Below are positions 1 through 4,716 of a stretch of 5,106 nt of DNA, piece after piece. Each line of letters begins with the position of its first letter. Positions within the stretch are counted from its first letter, which is position 1. A program made the position numbers and the translations under genes. A model generated the notes under the pieces. The model saw nothing but the letters and a program-made list of their open reading frames with translations, did no database searches and had not been told where the DNA came from. Location: positions 1 through 5,106 of the forward strand of contig JAOUJR010000148.1 of the NCBI GenBank assembly GCA_029883145.1, given 5' to 3'. The DNA is from Nitrospirota bacterium. Its GTDB lineage: Bacteria; Nitrospirota; Thermodesulfovibrionia; Thermodesulfovibrionales; SM23-35.

Positions 1-471
1 AAAAAGAATGTCATGAAATGCAATGAGACCACCAGGCTTTACAAGCGGAGAATATAGGTGAAAGTCTTTTTTAACACCTGTATATCTATGATCTCCATCA
101 ATAAACAAAAAATCTATTTTCCGACCCCTTAATATTTCCATTAATTTTTTCTTTGTCGTTTGTTTATGTGAATCTTTCCTGAAAAAATAGAGCTTCTGGT
201 TTTTCCTCTTATATTTTCTGAATTTTTTTATGTCATTCAGTGCATACCCTCCGCCAAAAGGGCCACCGGGTAAATCTATGCTGGCTATTAAGGCATCTGG
301 CTGTGAAATTTTACACCACGCATAAAGTGTTCCTCCCTGAGCTGTCCCTATTTCAACGATTGTCCTTAATCTTCTTTTTTTTAGGAGACTGAGAAGGGGG
401 GATAATTCATTTATTTTTTGAGTTGCACCCTTTTTTTCAATTGCGAATCGTGCTATTTTTCTTGCATTCAT
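1..471 (-). CDS. Class I SAM-dependent methyltransferase, CmcI/Methyltransf_24-like (3' end outside window)
   Basis: An open frame of 157 codons runs from ATG at 471 to the left edge with no stop, so the C-terminus is missing. The start is well fixed: an in-frame TAG lies at 495-493 and no other ATG, GTG or TTG follows it; AGGG lies just upstream. Visible motifs fit a Rossmann-fold methyltransferase: SAM-binding loop VEIGTAQGG (residues 39-47), an acidic strand end SIDLPGG (Asp66), FIDGDHRY (123-130), then VKPGGLIAFHD (144-154). The IDGDHxY and PGGxIxxHD pattern is typical of the cephalosporin-hydroxylase-like/Methyltransf_24 group, which often modifies sugars or secondary metabolites. The substrate cannot be read from sequence. 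The middle (81-117) is rich in Lys and Arg. It follows hisS by 65 nt on the same strand with no clear terminator between, so cotranscription is possible. The fold is fairly sure; the exact function is not known. Confidence 0.8.
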   Translation of the reverse strand, partial: MNARKIARFAIEKKGATQKINELSPLLSLLKKRRLRTIVEIGTAQGGTLYAWCKISQPDALIASIDLPGGPFGGGYALNDIKKFRKYKRKNQKLYFFRKDSHKQTTKKKLMEILRGRKIDFLFIDGDHRYTGVKKDFHLYSPLVKPGGLIAFHDILF

Positions 472-536
472 AGCCCTTATATGAAGTTTTGACTAATGCA
501 AACAGGATATTACTTCAACAGTTCAATGACTTTAAG

Positions 537-1793
537 CTACTTAAAGAAATCATGCACTTCACTAAACAGTATCTCACCCTGAGTCCTGTCTGAAAGGTGT
601 TTCCATTTTAATTTTCCTGAACTGATCTCGTCATCACCGATAATCAGGACATAATCTGCAGATAGTCTGTCTGCCCTTCTCATCTGGCTCTTCAGAGAAT
701 TACCTGCATACCCGATTTCAACCCATATCCCATCTTCTCTAAACCTGGTTGCAATAATAAGTGCTTCTTTTTCTGCAGAAGCTCCGATTGCAGCAATAAA
801 AACTTTAGGATGAGGTATCTCCTCTTTATTTGACAATTGAAGAAGTTCTACAACTCTTTCCATCCCTATTGCAAAACCAATCGCAGGTGTAGGGGGTCCC
901 CCAAATTCCTCAACGAGTTTATCGTAGCGGCCGCCTGCAGCAACTGCATTTTGAGCTCCGAGTTGTTTGGTTGTTACCTCAAAAGTTGTTCTTGTGTAAT
1001 AATCAAGTCCTCTGACCATATCAGGGTTTATGTCATAAGAAATATTAAGCAAACTAAGGAGATAGAGAAGTGCATTAAAGTGGTCCCTGCACTCATTGCA
1101 GAGGAATTCTATCACTTTAGGTGCACCTGTCCTGAGCGTTATACACTCATCTACCTTGCAGTCAAGTATCCTGAGAGGATTATACTCGAATCTCCTTTTA
1201 CAATCAGGACAGAGCCTGTTAATTTTATCAGAGAAAAAATTCAAGAGGGCATTTTTATAATCAGGCCTGCATTTCTCACAGCCGATGGAATTTACCTCGA
1301 AATGAAGCCCCTCAAGACCAAGCCTCTCAAAGAAGAGTCTAAGCATTGAGATTATCTCTGCATCCAGCTTCGGGTCTGATGAGCCAAGCGCCTCAACACC
1401 TATCTGATAGAACTGTCTGAAACGGCCTTTCTGGGGTCGTTCATATCTGAACATTGGCCCTGAATAGAAAAACTTCTGCGGTGAAGGAAGATTATAGAGG
1501 TGATTTTGAACATAACACCTGACGAGCGGGGCTGTCCCTTCAGGACGGAGGGTAATACTTCTGCCTGCTTTATCAGGGAATGTGTACATCTCTTTTTCAA
1601 CAATGTCGGTGGTTTCCCCTATACTTCTCACAAATATATCAGTCGTTTCGATTATAGGTGCGCGTAGCTCTTGAAAACCATAAGCTGAGAAGACATCCTT
1701 GGCAGTGTTCTCAATCTTCTGCCATATGAATACTTCTCGTGGATAGATATCCTGGACGCCCTTCAGGGCGTTATATCGTTCGGCTGAACTCAC
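537..1793 (-). CDS. hisS: Histidyl-tRNA synthetase (HisRS)
   Basis: Cytoplasmic class II aminoacyl-tRNA synthetase that charges tRNA-His with histidine using ATP. At 418 aa it is full length for the bacterial family. Visible landmarks: YNALKGVQDIYP (7-18), TLRPEGTAPLVR (81-92), motif 2 FRYERPQKGRFRQFYQIG (115-132), the histidine-binding block LDYYTR (263-268) preceded by Arg261, the glycine-rich AAGGRYDKLVEEFGG (285-299), motif 3 AIGFAIGMERV (304-314) and a C-terminal anticodon-binding domain (about 329-418). The insertion region carries eight cysteines in pairs: 172/175, 195/198, 212/217 and 232/235. Start is GTG at 1793: the upstream in-frame codons are GTC, ATC, GGC and then the divIVA stop, so no earlier start exists, and GAGG (1804-1801) sits 7 nt away. 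It is the fifth gene of the yggS-proC-yggT-divIVA-hisS operon, 9 nt after divIVA. No T-box or other leader is seen in front of it. Confidence 0.98.
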   Translation of the reverse strand: MSSAERYNALKGVQDIYPREVFIWQKIENTAKDVFSAYGFQELRAPIIETTDIFVRSIGETTDIVEKEMYTFPDKAGRSITLRPEGTAPLVRCYVQNHLYNLPSPQKFFYSGPMFRYERPQKGRFRQFYQIGVEALGSSDPKLDAEIISMLRLFFERLGLEGLHFEVNSIGCEKCRPDYKNALLNFFSDKINRLCPDCKRRFEYNPLRILDCKVDECITLRTGAPKVIEFLCNECRDHFNALLYLLSLLNISYDINPDMVRGLDYYTRTTFEVTTKQLGAQNAVAAGGRYDKLVEEFGGPPTPAIGFAIGMERVVELLQLSNKEEIPHPKVFIAAIGASAEKEALIIATRFREDGIWVEIGYAGNSLKSQMRRADRLSADYVLIIGDDEISSGKLKWKHLSDRTQGEILFSEVHDFFK

Positions 1794-1800
1794 GACGATG

Positions 1801-1804
1801 CCTC
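1801..1804 (-). promoter_or_regulatory. hisS ribosome binding site overlapping the divIVA stop
   Basis: GAGG on the minus strand overlaps the divIVA TGA stop (1805-1803) and lies 7 nt before the GTG start of hisS at 1793. It supports the GTG start and suggests translational coupling between divIVA and hisS. Confidence 0.75.
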
Positions 1805-2288
1805 ATAGTTCTTCCTTGATACCTTTTTCTTCTTCTCCTTCTCTCTCTTTATCATACTCGAGCATCTTCAAGTGGCTTTCAATCAATCTCTTAAGCTCTT
1901 CCTTAAAATGACGCCGTATTCCTTTCAGGTCAACAATATCCTCATGGATCTTTATCACCTTTTCCTGTGCTTCCTTCAGCATGGTATCTGTCTTAATCTC
2001 TGCTTCTTTCACGAGGAGCTCTGCCTCTTTCCGGGCATTTGTCTTATAGTCCTCAACCATCTGCTGTGCAGTTATCAGGGTTTCTCTGAGCGTGGTCTCC
2101 ATGTCTTTGAACTCTTTAATCTGGTTTTCCAGCCTGTACACATTTTCTTTCAGTGATGCGTTTTCCCTGAGCAAATCTTCCATCTCTTCCCTGATTACCT
2201 CAAGAAACGCATATACCTCTTCAACATCAAATCCCCTGAACTTCATGGGAAACTGTTTTTGCTGAATATCAAGTGGCGTTATCCTCAT
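1803..2288 (-). CDS. divIVA: DivIVA-family polar/division scaffold protein
   Basis: A 161-aa cytoplasmic coiled-coil protein, close to the 164 aa of Bacillus subtilis DivIVA. The N-terminal domain (1-35) has the family signature TPLDI..K.F....RGFDVEEVYAFL. Phe17 and Arg18 fall at the same numbers as the membrane-contacting Phe17/Arg18 of B. subtilis DivIVA. Residues about 31-150 are heptad-like, charged and helical, with a short break near 120, as expected for the oligomerising coiled coil. The acidic tail (EREGEEEKGIKEEL) is probably disordered. Family members sense negatively curved membrane and recruit division, chromosome-tethering or wall-growth proteins at poles and septa; which partner applies here cannot be told. 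ATG at 2288 overlaps the yggT stop by 4 nt (ATGA), with GAGGAGG 6 nt upstream. Linkage to yggS and yggT mirrors Gram-positive ylm-divIVA clusters. Confidence 0.93.
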   Translation of the reverse strand: MRITPLDIQQKQFPMKFRGFDVEEVYAFLEVIREEMEDLLRENASLKENVYRLENQIKEFKDMETTLRETLITAQQMVEDYKTNARKEAELLVKEAEIKTDTMLKEAQEKVIKIHEDIVDLKGIRRHFKEELKRLIESHLKMLEYDKEREGEEEKGIKEEL

Positions 2289-2596
2289 ACCATGCCTCCT
2301 CTTTTTAATTTATAGGCAAACTCTATTAAAGATGTTATGAGAAAATACTTTACAAATAATATGGCAAGTATTACAACCATGGGTGAGAAGTCAAGGCCTG
2401 TCCTGAATCCAATGAGCCTCCTGATCGGTCGTAATACAGGTTCAGTCACCGCACGTAAAAATCTGACAACAGGGTTGTATGGGTCAGGACTCACCCAGCT
2501 TATTAATGCAGCAATGATTATTACCCACATATAGATAGTGAGCGCTATGTCGAGTATATTTGCTACAGCAATGAGTAAATTGGAAAATATAAACAT
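2285..2596 (-). CDS. yggT: YggT/YlmG-family integral membrane protein
   Basis: A small membrane protein of 103 aa. Two hydrophobic segments (about 6-35 and 71-94) flank a polar stretch with the family motif: SWVSPDPYNPVVRFL (33-47), TEPVLRPIRRLI (51-62), then GLDFSPMVVILAI (67-79). The Pro- and Arg-rich EPVLRPIRR and the DFSP entry to the second helix are diagnostic of YggT (YlmG in Gram-positives, CCB3 in plastids). Its molecular function is poorly defined; membrane organisation, osmotic tolerance, and division or cytochrome assembly have been linked to relatives. It begins 7 nt after proC and ends by overlapping divIVA with ATGA. The ATG at 2596 has AGGAA 4 nt upstream and GGGAGG (2612-2607) 10 nt upstream, the latter overlapping the last proC codons. 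Confidence 0.93.
   Translation of the reverse strand: MFIFSNLLIAVANILDIALTIYMWVIIIAALISWVSPDPYNPVVRFLRAVTEPVLRPIRRLIGFRTGLDFSPMVVILAILFVKYFLITSLIEFAYKLKRGGMV
2295..2301 (-). promoter_or_regulatory. divIVA ribosome binding site inside yggT
   Basis: GAGGAGG on the minus strand lies within the last codons of yggT (encoding Arg-Gly-Gly) and 6 nt before the divIVA ATG at 2288. It fixes the divIVA start and the ATGA-type coupled junction. Confidence 0.85.
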
Positions 2597-2603
2597 ATTC
2601 TTC

Positions 2604-3386
2604 CTACCTCCCTAATTCCTTTGCCCGTTCGGTAGCTGCTTGTAATGCGTCTTTCACAATATCTACAAATCCTTTTTCTTGAAAAACTCTAAGACCTGCC
2701 GCAGTTGTTCCGCCGGGTGATGTAACCATTTCTCTGAGTTTTGCAGGAGACATGCCTGTATCAAGGAGCTTTGCAGTTCCTAACAGGGTCTGACCTGCAA
2801 GTTCGGTAGCATCTTTCTTGCTCAGTCCCGTTCTTACACCACCTTCTATCATCGCCTCAATAAACAATGCAATGAATGCAGGTCCGCTTCCTGAAAGTGC
2901 TGTTATCGCATTCATATATTTCTCCGGGAGCACCAGCAGCCTTCCCACAGACATGAAAATATCTCTTATCAGACCGACTTCCTTATCATGAATACATTCG
3001 CACATTGACATAACTGATATCCCTTCCTGAATGAGTGCAGGTGTGTTAGGCATTACACGGATTATCTTTGATATCTTAAGCCTTGATGAGAGATAAGATA
3101 GTGTGATGCCCGCAGCAATTGATACTACTATCTTATCAGGTGAAATTACGTCAGAGATCTCAGCAGTGACCTCATCCATATTCTGAGGTTTGACCGCAAG
3201 TATGATAATGTTACAATTCTTGACGACTTCTTTATTGTCTGGAGTACTTTTTATCTTATATTTCTTTTCAAGATATTCACGTCTCTCATCCCTCGGTTCA
3301 GAGACGATTATATCCTTTGCATGCCTACCATAAATGCCATTAATAAGCGCTTCTGCCATATTCCCGCCGCCAATAAAACCTATCAT
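2604..3386 (-). CDS. proC: Pyrroline-5-carboxylate reductase
   Basis: Catalyses the NAD(P)H-dependent reduction of 1-pyrroline-5-carboxylate to L-proline in the cytoplasm, the last step of proline synthesis. Length is 260 aa (261 if started one codon earlier), usual for ProC. Seen in order: Rossmann nucleotide loop GFIGGGNMAEALI (3-15), LAVKPQN (63-69), VVSIAAGITL (87-96), RVMPNTPALIQEG (110-122), the dimer/active-site signature ALSGSGPAFIALFIEA (163-178), LAGQTLLGTAKLL (196-208), and LREMVTSPGGTTAAGL (217-232). Two consecutive ATGs (3389 and 3386) could start it. GGAGG at 3396-3392 is only 2 nt from the first but 5 nt from the second, so 3386 is preferred. It sits between yggS and yggT, an association common in several phyla, with 7 nt to yggT. 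No broken motif is seen. Confidence 0.97.
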   Translation of the reverse strand: MIGFIGGGNMAEALINGIYGRHAKDIIVSEPRDERREYLEKKYKIKSTPDNKEVVKNCNIIILAVKPQNMDEVTAEISDVISPDKIVVSIAAGITLSYLSSRLKISKIIRVMPNTPALIQEGISVMSMCECIHDKEVGLIRDIFMSVGRLLVLPEKYMNAITALSGSGPAFIALFIEAMIEGGVRTGLSKKDATELAGQTLLGTAKLLDTGMSPAKLREMVTSPGGTTAAGLRVFQEKGFVDIVKDALQAATERAKELGR

Positions 3387-3391
3387 CATAT

Positions 3392-3396
3392 CCTCC
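3392..3396 (-). promoter_or_regulatory. proC ribosome binding site deciding between two ATGs
   Basis: GGAGG on the minus strand is followed by AT and then ATGATG. Spacing is 2 nt to the ATG at 3389 and 5 nt to the ATG at 3386, which favours the second codon as the initiator. Confidence 0.7.
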
Positions 3397-3412
3397 AGTT
3401 TACTTTTCCCCT

Positions 3413-4051
3413 TTAAGAGCCATTGGCAAATATCCCTGTCCCTATCCTCACCATTGTTGCACCTTCTTCGATCGCAACCTCGAAATCATTTGTCATGCCC
3501 ATAGAAAGTTCCGGGAGTGCAAATCCTGACTTTTCAATATTATCTCTTAATTTCCTTAACTCTCTAAAATAAGGTCTTACCATCTCAGGGTCATCAGAAA
3601 ATGGTGGCATGGTCATAAGACCTTCGAGTTTCAAGTTGTTCATCTCTGATACAGCTTTAACTAAATCTAAAAGATCTTCCTTTGCCACACCATGCTTTGT
3701 CTCTTCTTTTGAAAGTTTCACCTGTAATAAAACCTTCTGCGTCTTGCCAATCTTCTCTGCGTTTTTATTGATTTCAGCAGCGAGTTCTGCTGAATCAAGC
3801 GAATGAATCAGGTCAAAAAGCTGAACTGCTATTTTTGCCTTGTTTTTCTGGAGATGGCCTACAAGATGCCATTCTATCATTGTATTTGAGATTTGAGATT
3901 TGAGATTTGAGATTTTATCTTTTGCCTCCTGAACCCTGCTCTCTCCAAATACTCTCAGCCCCCACTCTACCGCCTCATTTATCCTTTCAGTATCAACAGT
4001 CTTTGTCACAGCAACAAGCTTGACATCTTCAGGATTCCTCCCTGCTCTCAT
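3413..4051 (-). CDS. yggS: YggS/PLPBP-family PLP homeostasis protein (start codon uncertain)
   Basis: Single-domain PLP-binding protein of the alanine-racemase N-terminal fold; the family keeps pyridoxal phosphate and amino-acid pools balanced and has no known catalysis. From the first ATG it is 212 aa, about 20 short of E. coli YggS (234). Seen: LVAVTKTV with the Schiff-base Lys (17), FGESRVQEAKDKI (35-47), IEWHLVGHLQKNK (59-71), HSLDS (83-87), LLQVKLSKEETKHG (108-121), LEGLMTMPP (142-150), and the phosphate-binding end LSMGMTNDFEVAIEEG (182-197) with MVRIGTGIF (200-208). Family homology continues upstream in frame from 4052 to about 4108, so the ATG at 4051 probably removes the first helix. 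If the protein began at codon 4108 it would be 231 aa and the lysine would be Lys36, as in E. coli. A 7-bp tandem repeat lies between residues 46 and 57. It is the first gene of the operon. Confidence 0.92.
   Translation of the reverse strand: MRAGRNPEDVKLVAVTKTVDTERINEAVEWGLRVFGESRVQEAKDKISNLKSQISNTMIEWHLVGHLQKNKAKIAVQLFDLIHSLDSAELAAEINKNAEKIGKTQKVLLQVKLSKEETKHGVAKEDLLDLVKAVSEMNNLKLEGLMTMPPFSDDPEMVRPYFRELRKLRDNIEKSGFALPELSMGMTNDFEVAIEEGATMVRIGTGIFANGS
3884..3915. repeat. Heptanucleotide tandem repeat inside yggS
   Basis: Perfect period-7 repeat, 32 nt or about 4.6 copies of ATTTGAG on the plus strand (CTCAAAT on the coding strand). In yggS it encodes the low-complexity peptide KISNLKSQISN, between the conserved VQEAKDKI and IEWHLVGHL blocks, a loop that tolerates length change. 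Because 7 is not a multiple of 3, gain or loss of one unit would shift the frame; three units would keep it. Confidence 0.95.
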
Positions 4052-4108
4052 AGCAGCATAGGATATTCTCTTATATATAGTGCTTATATTATCAACAATA
4101 GCCGTATC
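4052..4108 (-). other. yggS: In-frame N-terminal coding extension of yggS without a standard start codon
   Basis: Reading the yggS frame upstream of the ATG at 4051 gives DTAIVDNISTIYKRISYAAM, which then continues into RAGRNPEDV. This lines up without gaps with the recalled E. coli YggS start (MNDIAHNLAQVRDKISAAATRCGR). No ATG, GTG or TTG occurs in this frame; the codon at the expected initiator position (4108-4106) is GAT, and ATT (4099-4097) and ACG (4105-4103) are the only near-start candidates noted. A single missing base in the GATACG stretch could explain the loss of an ATG. Confidence 0.7.
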
Positions 4109-4116
4109 TGACCATG

Positions 4117-4123
4117 CCTCCTT
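4117..4123 (-). promoter_or_regulatory. Strong Shine-Dalgarno for yggS
   Basis: AAGGAGG on the minus strand, a near-perfect match to the 16S anti-SD. It is 8 nt before codon 4108, where family alignment predicts the yggS start, and only 1 nt before an out-of-frame ATG at 4115 that reaches a stop after seven codons. By contrast, no Shine-Dalgarno stands in front of the ATG at 4051. Confidence 0.75.
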
Positions 4124-4133
4124 GCTCGATGCT

Positions 4134-4139
4134 ATTTTA
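4134..4139 (-). promoter_or_regulatory. Possible extended -10 for yggS (weak)
   Basis: TAAAAT on the minus strand preceded by TG and one base (TGCTAAAAT) resembles an extended -10 element. Transcription would begin near 4127, leaving only a few bases before the yggS Shine-Dalgarno, and no good -35 is present. The TATAAT at 4193-4188 is an alternative. Confidence 0.25.
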
Positions 4140-4178
4140 GCATAACAAAAAACAATTGATGTACTTAGAATAACAGAC

Positions 4179-4211
4179 TTTTTAGGAATTATAGAGAGAT
4201 GTTCCTAAAAA
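4179..4211. repeat. Perfect 10-bp inverted repeat, candidate operator
   Basis: TTTTTAGGAA (4179-4188) and TTCCTAAAAA (4202-4211) are exact reverse complements separated by 13 nt, with half-site centres 23 bp apart (about two helical turns). It lies between divergent genes and upstream of the rightward promoter, so it is better explained as a dimeric-regulator site than a terminator. No adjacent regulator gene is visible. Confidence 0.6.
4188..4193 (-). promoter_or_regulatory. Candidate -10 hexamer for the yggS operon
   Basis: A consensus TATAAT on the minus strand overlaps the inner end of one half-site of the inverted repeat and extends into its loop. The -35 region (around 4211-4217) is poor (TTATTT/TTTATT). 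If used, transcription would begin near 4181 and leave a leader of about 60 nt before the yggS Shine-Dalgarno. Confidence 0.35.
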
Positions 4212-4222
4212 AATAAATTACA

Positions 4223-4252
4223 TTGAAAAATATTAAAAATATTATCTATACT
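4223..4252 (+). promoter_or_regulatory. Sigma70-type promoter for the ferredoxin-AOR operon
   Basis: TTGAAA (4223-4228) and TATACT (4247-4252), each 5 of 6 to consensus, are 18 nt apart. An A-tract (4207-4213) immediately upstream could act as an UP element. Predicted transcription start is near 4259, giving a leader of about 35 nt. The left half of the region abuts the inverted repeat, so a protein bound there could affect this promoter. Confidence 0.6.
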
Positions 4253-4293
4253 TAAATTTATTTATCGAAAGAGACAGTTACTACATAAGAGAC

Positions 4294-4716
4294 ATGATAA
4301 GAAGGATAAAGGTATTAGATTCAGAAAGGTGTGTAGGCTGTGAAACGTGTATGTTCGCATGCACGAGGAGAGAAGGGAAAGCCTCACTTGAAAGTCCAAG
4401 GATCCATATACGCTCTATTGGTGGAATGGAACGAGGCTTTACGGTAATCATATGCAGGGCATGTGAAGACCCCTCCTGTATGTATGTCTGTCCTGTTTCT
4501 GCTTTAAAGAAGAGAAAAGTAGGCGGGGTAAAGCTTGATAGAGAAAAGTGTATAGGGTGTGGTAGTTGTATTGATGCATGTCCGATGTCTGCGATCACCA
4601 TGGATGAGGAAGAAGGTAAGCCCCTTATGTGTCTCTATTGCGGTTTCTGTGTAGACTACTGCCCCCATAAGGTAATCGGAAAAGAAGAGGTCAAAAATGG
4701 ACCCGTACGTAAATAG
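4294..4716 (+). CDS. Four-cluster polyferredoxin, AorA-like electron-transfer subunit of AOR
   Basis: A 140-aa soluble iron-sulfur protein without signal peptide or membrane segment. Sixteen cysteines fall in four groups of four: 13/16/19/23, 54/57/62/66, 86/89/92/96 and 113/116/119/123. Groups 1, 3 and 4 are CxxCxxCxxxC and group 2 is CxxCxxxxCxxxC; groups 2-4 have Pro after the last Cys. This is the DmsB/HycB-like layout and predicts four [4Fe-4S] clusters. The next gene, overlapping by 20 nt, is an AOR large subunit, so it most likely carries electrons from or to the tungstopterin enzyme, as AorA does in Aromatoleum aromaticum. Start ATG at 4294 has only a weak AAGAG 2 nt upstream, but the first cysteine is at residue 13 and no better start is seen. 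It is the first gene after the intergenic promoter. The partner assignment rests on context; the cluster count rests on sequence. Confidence 0.9.
   Translation: MIRRIKVLDSERCVGCETCMFACTRREGKASLESPRIHIRSIGGMERGFTVIICRACEDPSCMYVCPVSALKKRKVGGVKLDREKCIGCGSCIDACPMSAITMDEEEGKPLMCLYCGFCVDYCPHKVIGKEEVKNGPVRK
4684..4690 (+). promoter_or_regulatory. AOR ribosome binding site inside the ferredoxin gene
   Basis: GAAGAGG lies within the ferredoxin coding end and is 6 nt before the ATG at 4697. It supports this start and the 20-nt overlap, hence coupled translation of the two subunits. Confidence 0.75.

Larger units (their letters stand above)
4124..4293. other. AT-rich divergent intergenic region
   Basis: About 170 nt separate the yggS Shine-Dalgarno from the ferredoxin start and carry no credible gene. 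The stretch is far richer in A and T than its neighbours. It holds a 10-bp inverted repeat, a rightward promoter with an upstream A-tract, two tandem AAAAATATT units, and an 8-bp direct repeat (AAGAGACA) in the leader. Confidence 0.85.

Noticed and set aside
472..536. Terminator between hisS and the methyltransferase
   Set aside because: Only a 6-bp TGAAGT/ACTTCA pairing with a long loop and no following T-run is present; not enough for a terminator call.
837..1349. 170-codon open frame on the plus strand opposite hisS
   Set aside because: It lies wholly inside the antisense of a strongly recognised hisS, has no family-like motif, and is explained by the codon use of hisS.
1794..1805. In-frame TGA between divIVA and hisS as a possible recoded fusion
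   Set aside because: The two genes share a frame across only three sense codons, but hisS has its own ribosome binding site and GTG, and both proteins have normal family lengths.
1872..2156. Plus-strand open frame of 94 codons opposite divIVA
   Set aside because: Antisense of the coiled-coil codons, low complexity and Leu/Phe-rich, no ribosome binding site; a shadow.
3884..3915. Short repeat considered as a CRISPR or regulatory array
   Set aside because: The units are 7 bp with no spacers and lie inside a coding frame.
4092..4115. Mini open frame (ATG, seven codons, TGA) just after AAGGAGG upstream of yggS
   Set aside because: The Shine-Dalgarno is only 1 nt from this ATG, and the yggS homology runs in a different frame; more likely a by-product of the lost yggS start than a leader peptide.
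4179..4211. The inverted repeat as a bidirectional Rho-independent terminator
   Set aside because: Its stem is AT-rich with few GC pairs and both flanking genes point away from it, so no upstream transcript needs ending there.
4281..4601. Minus-strand open frames opposite the ferredoxin (4281-4601 and 4504-4728)
   Set aside because: They overlap a gene with sixteen correctly spaced cysteines and have no independent support.
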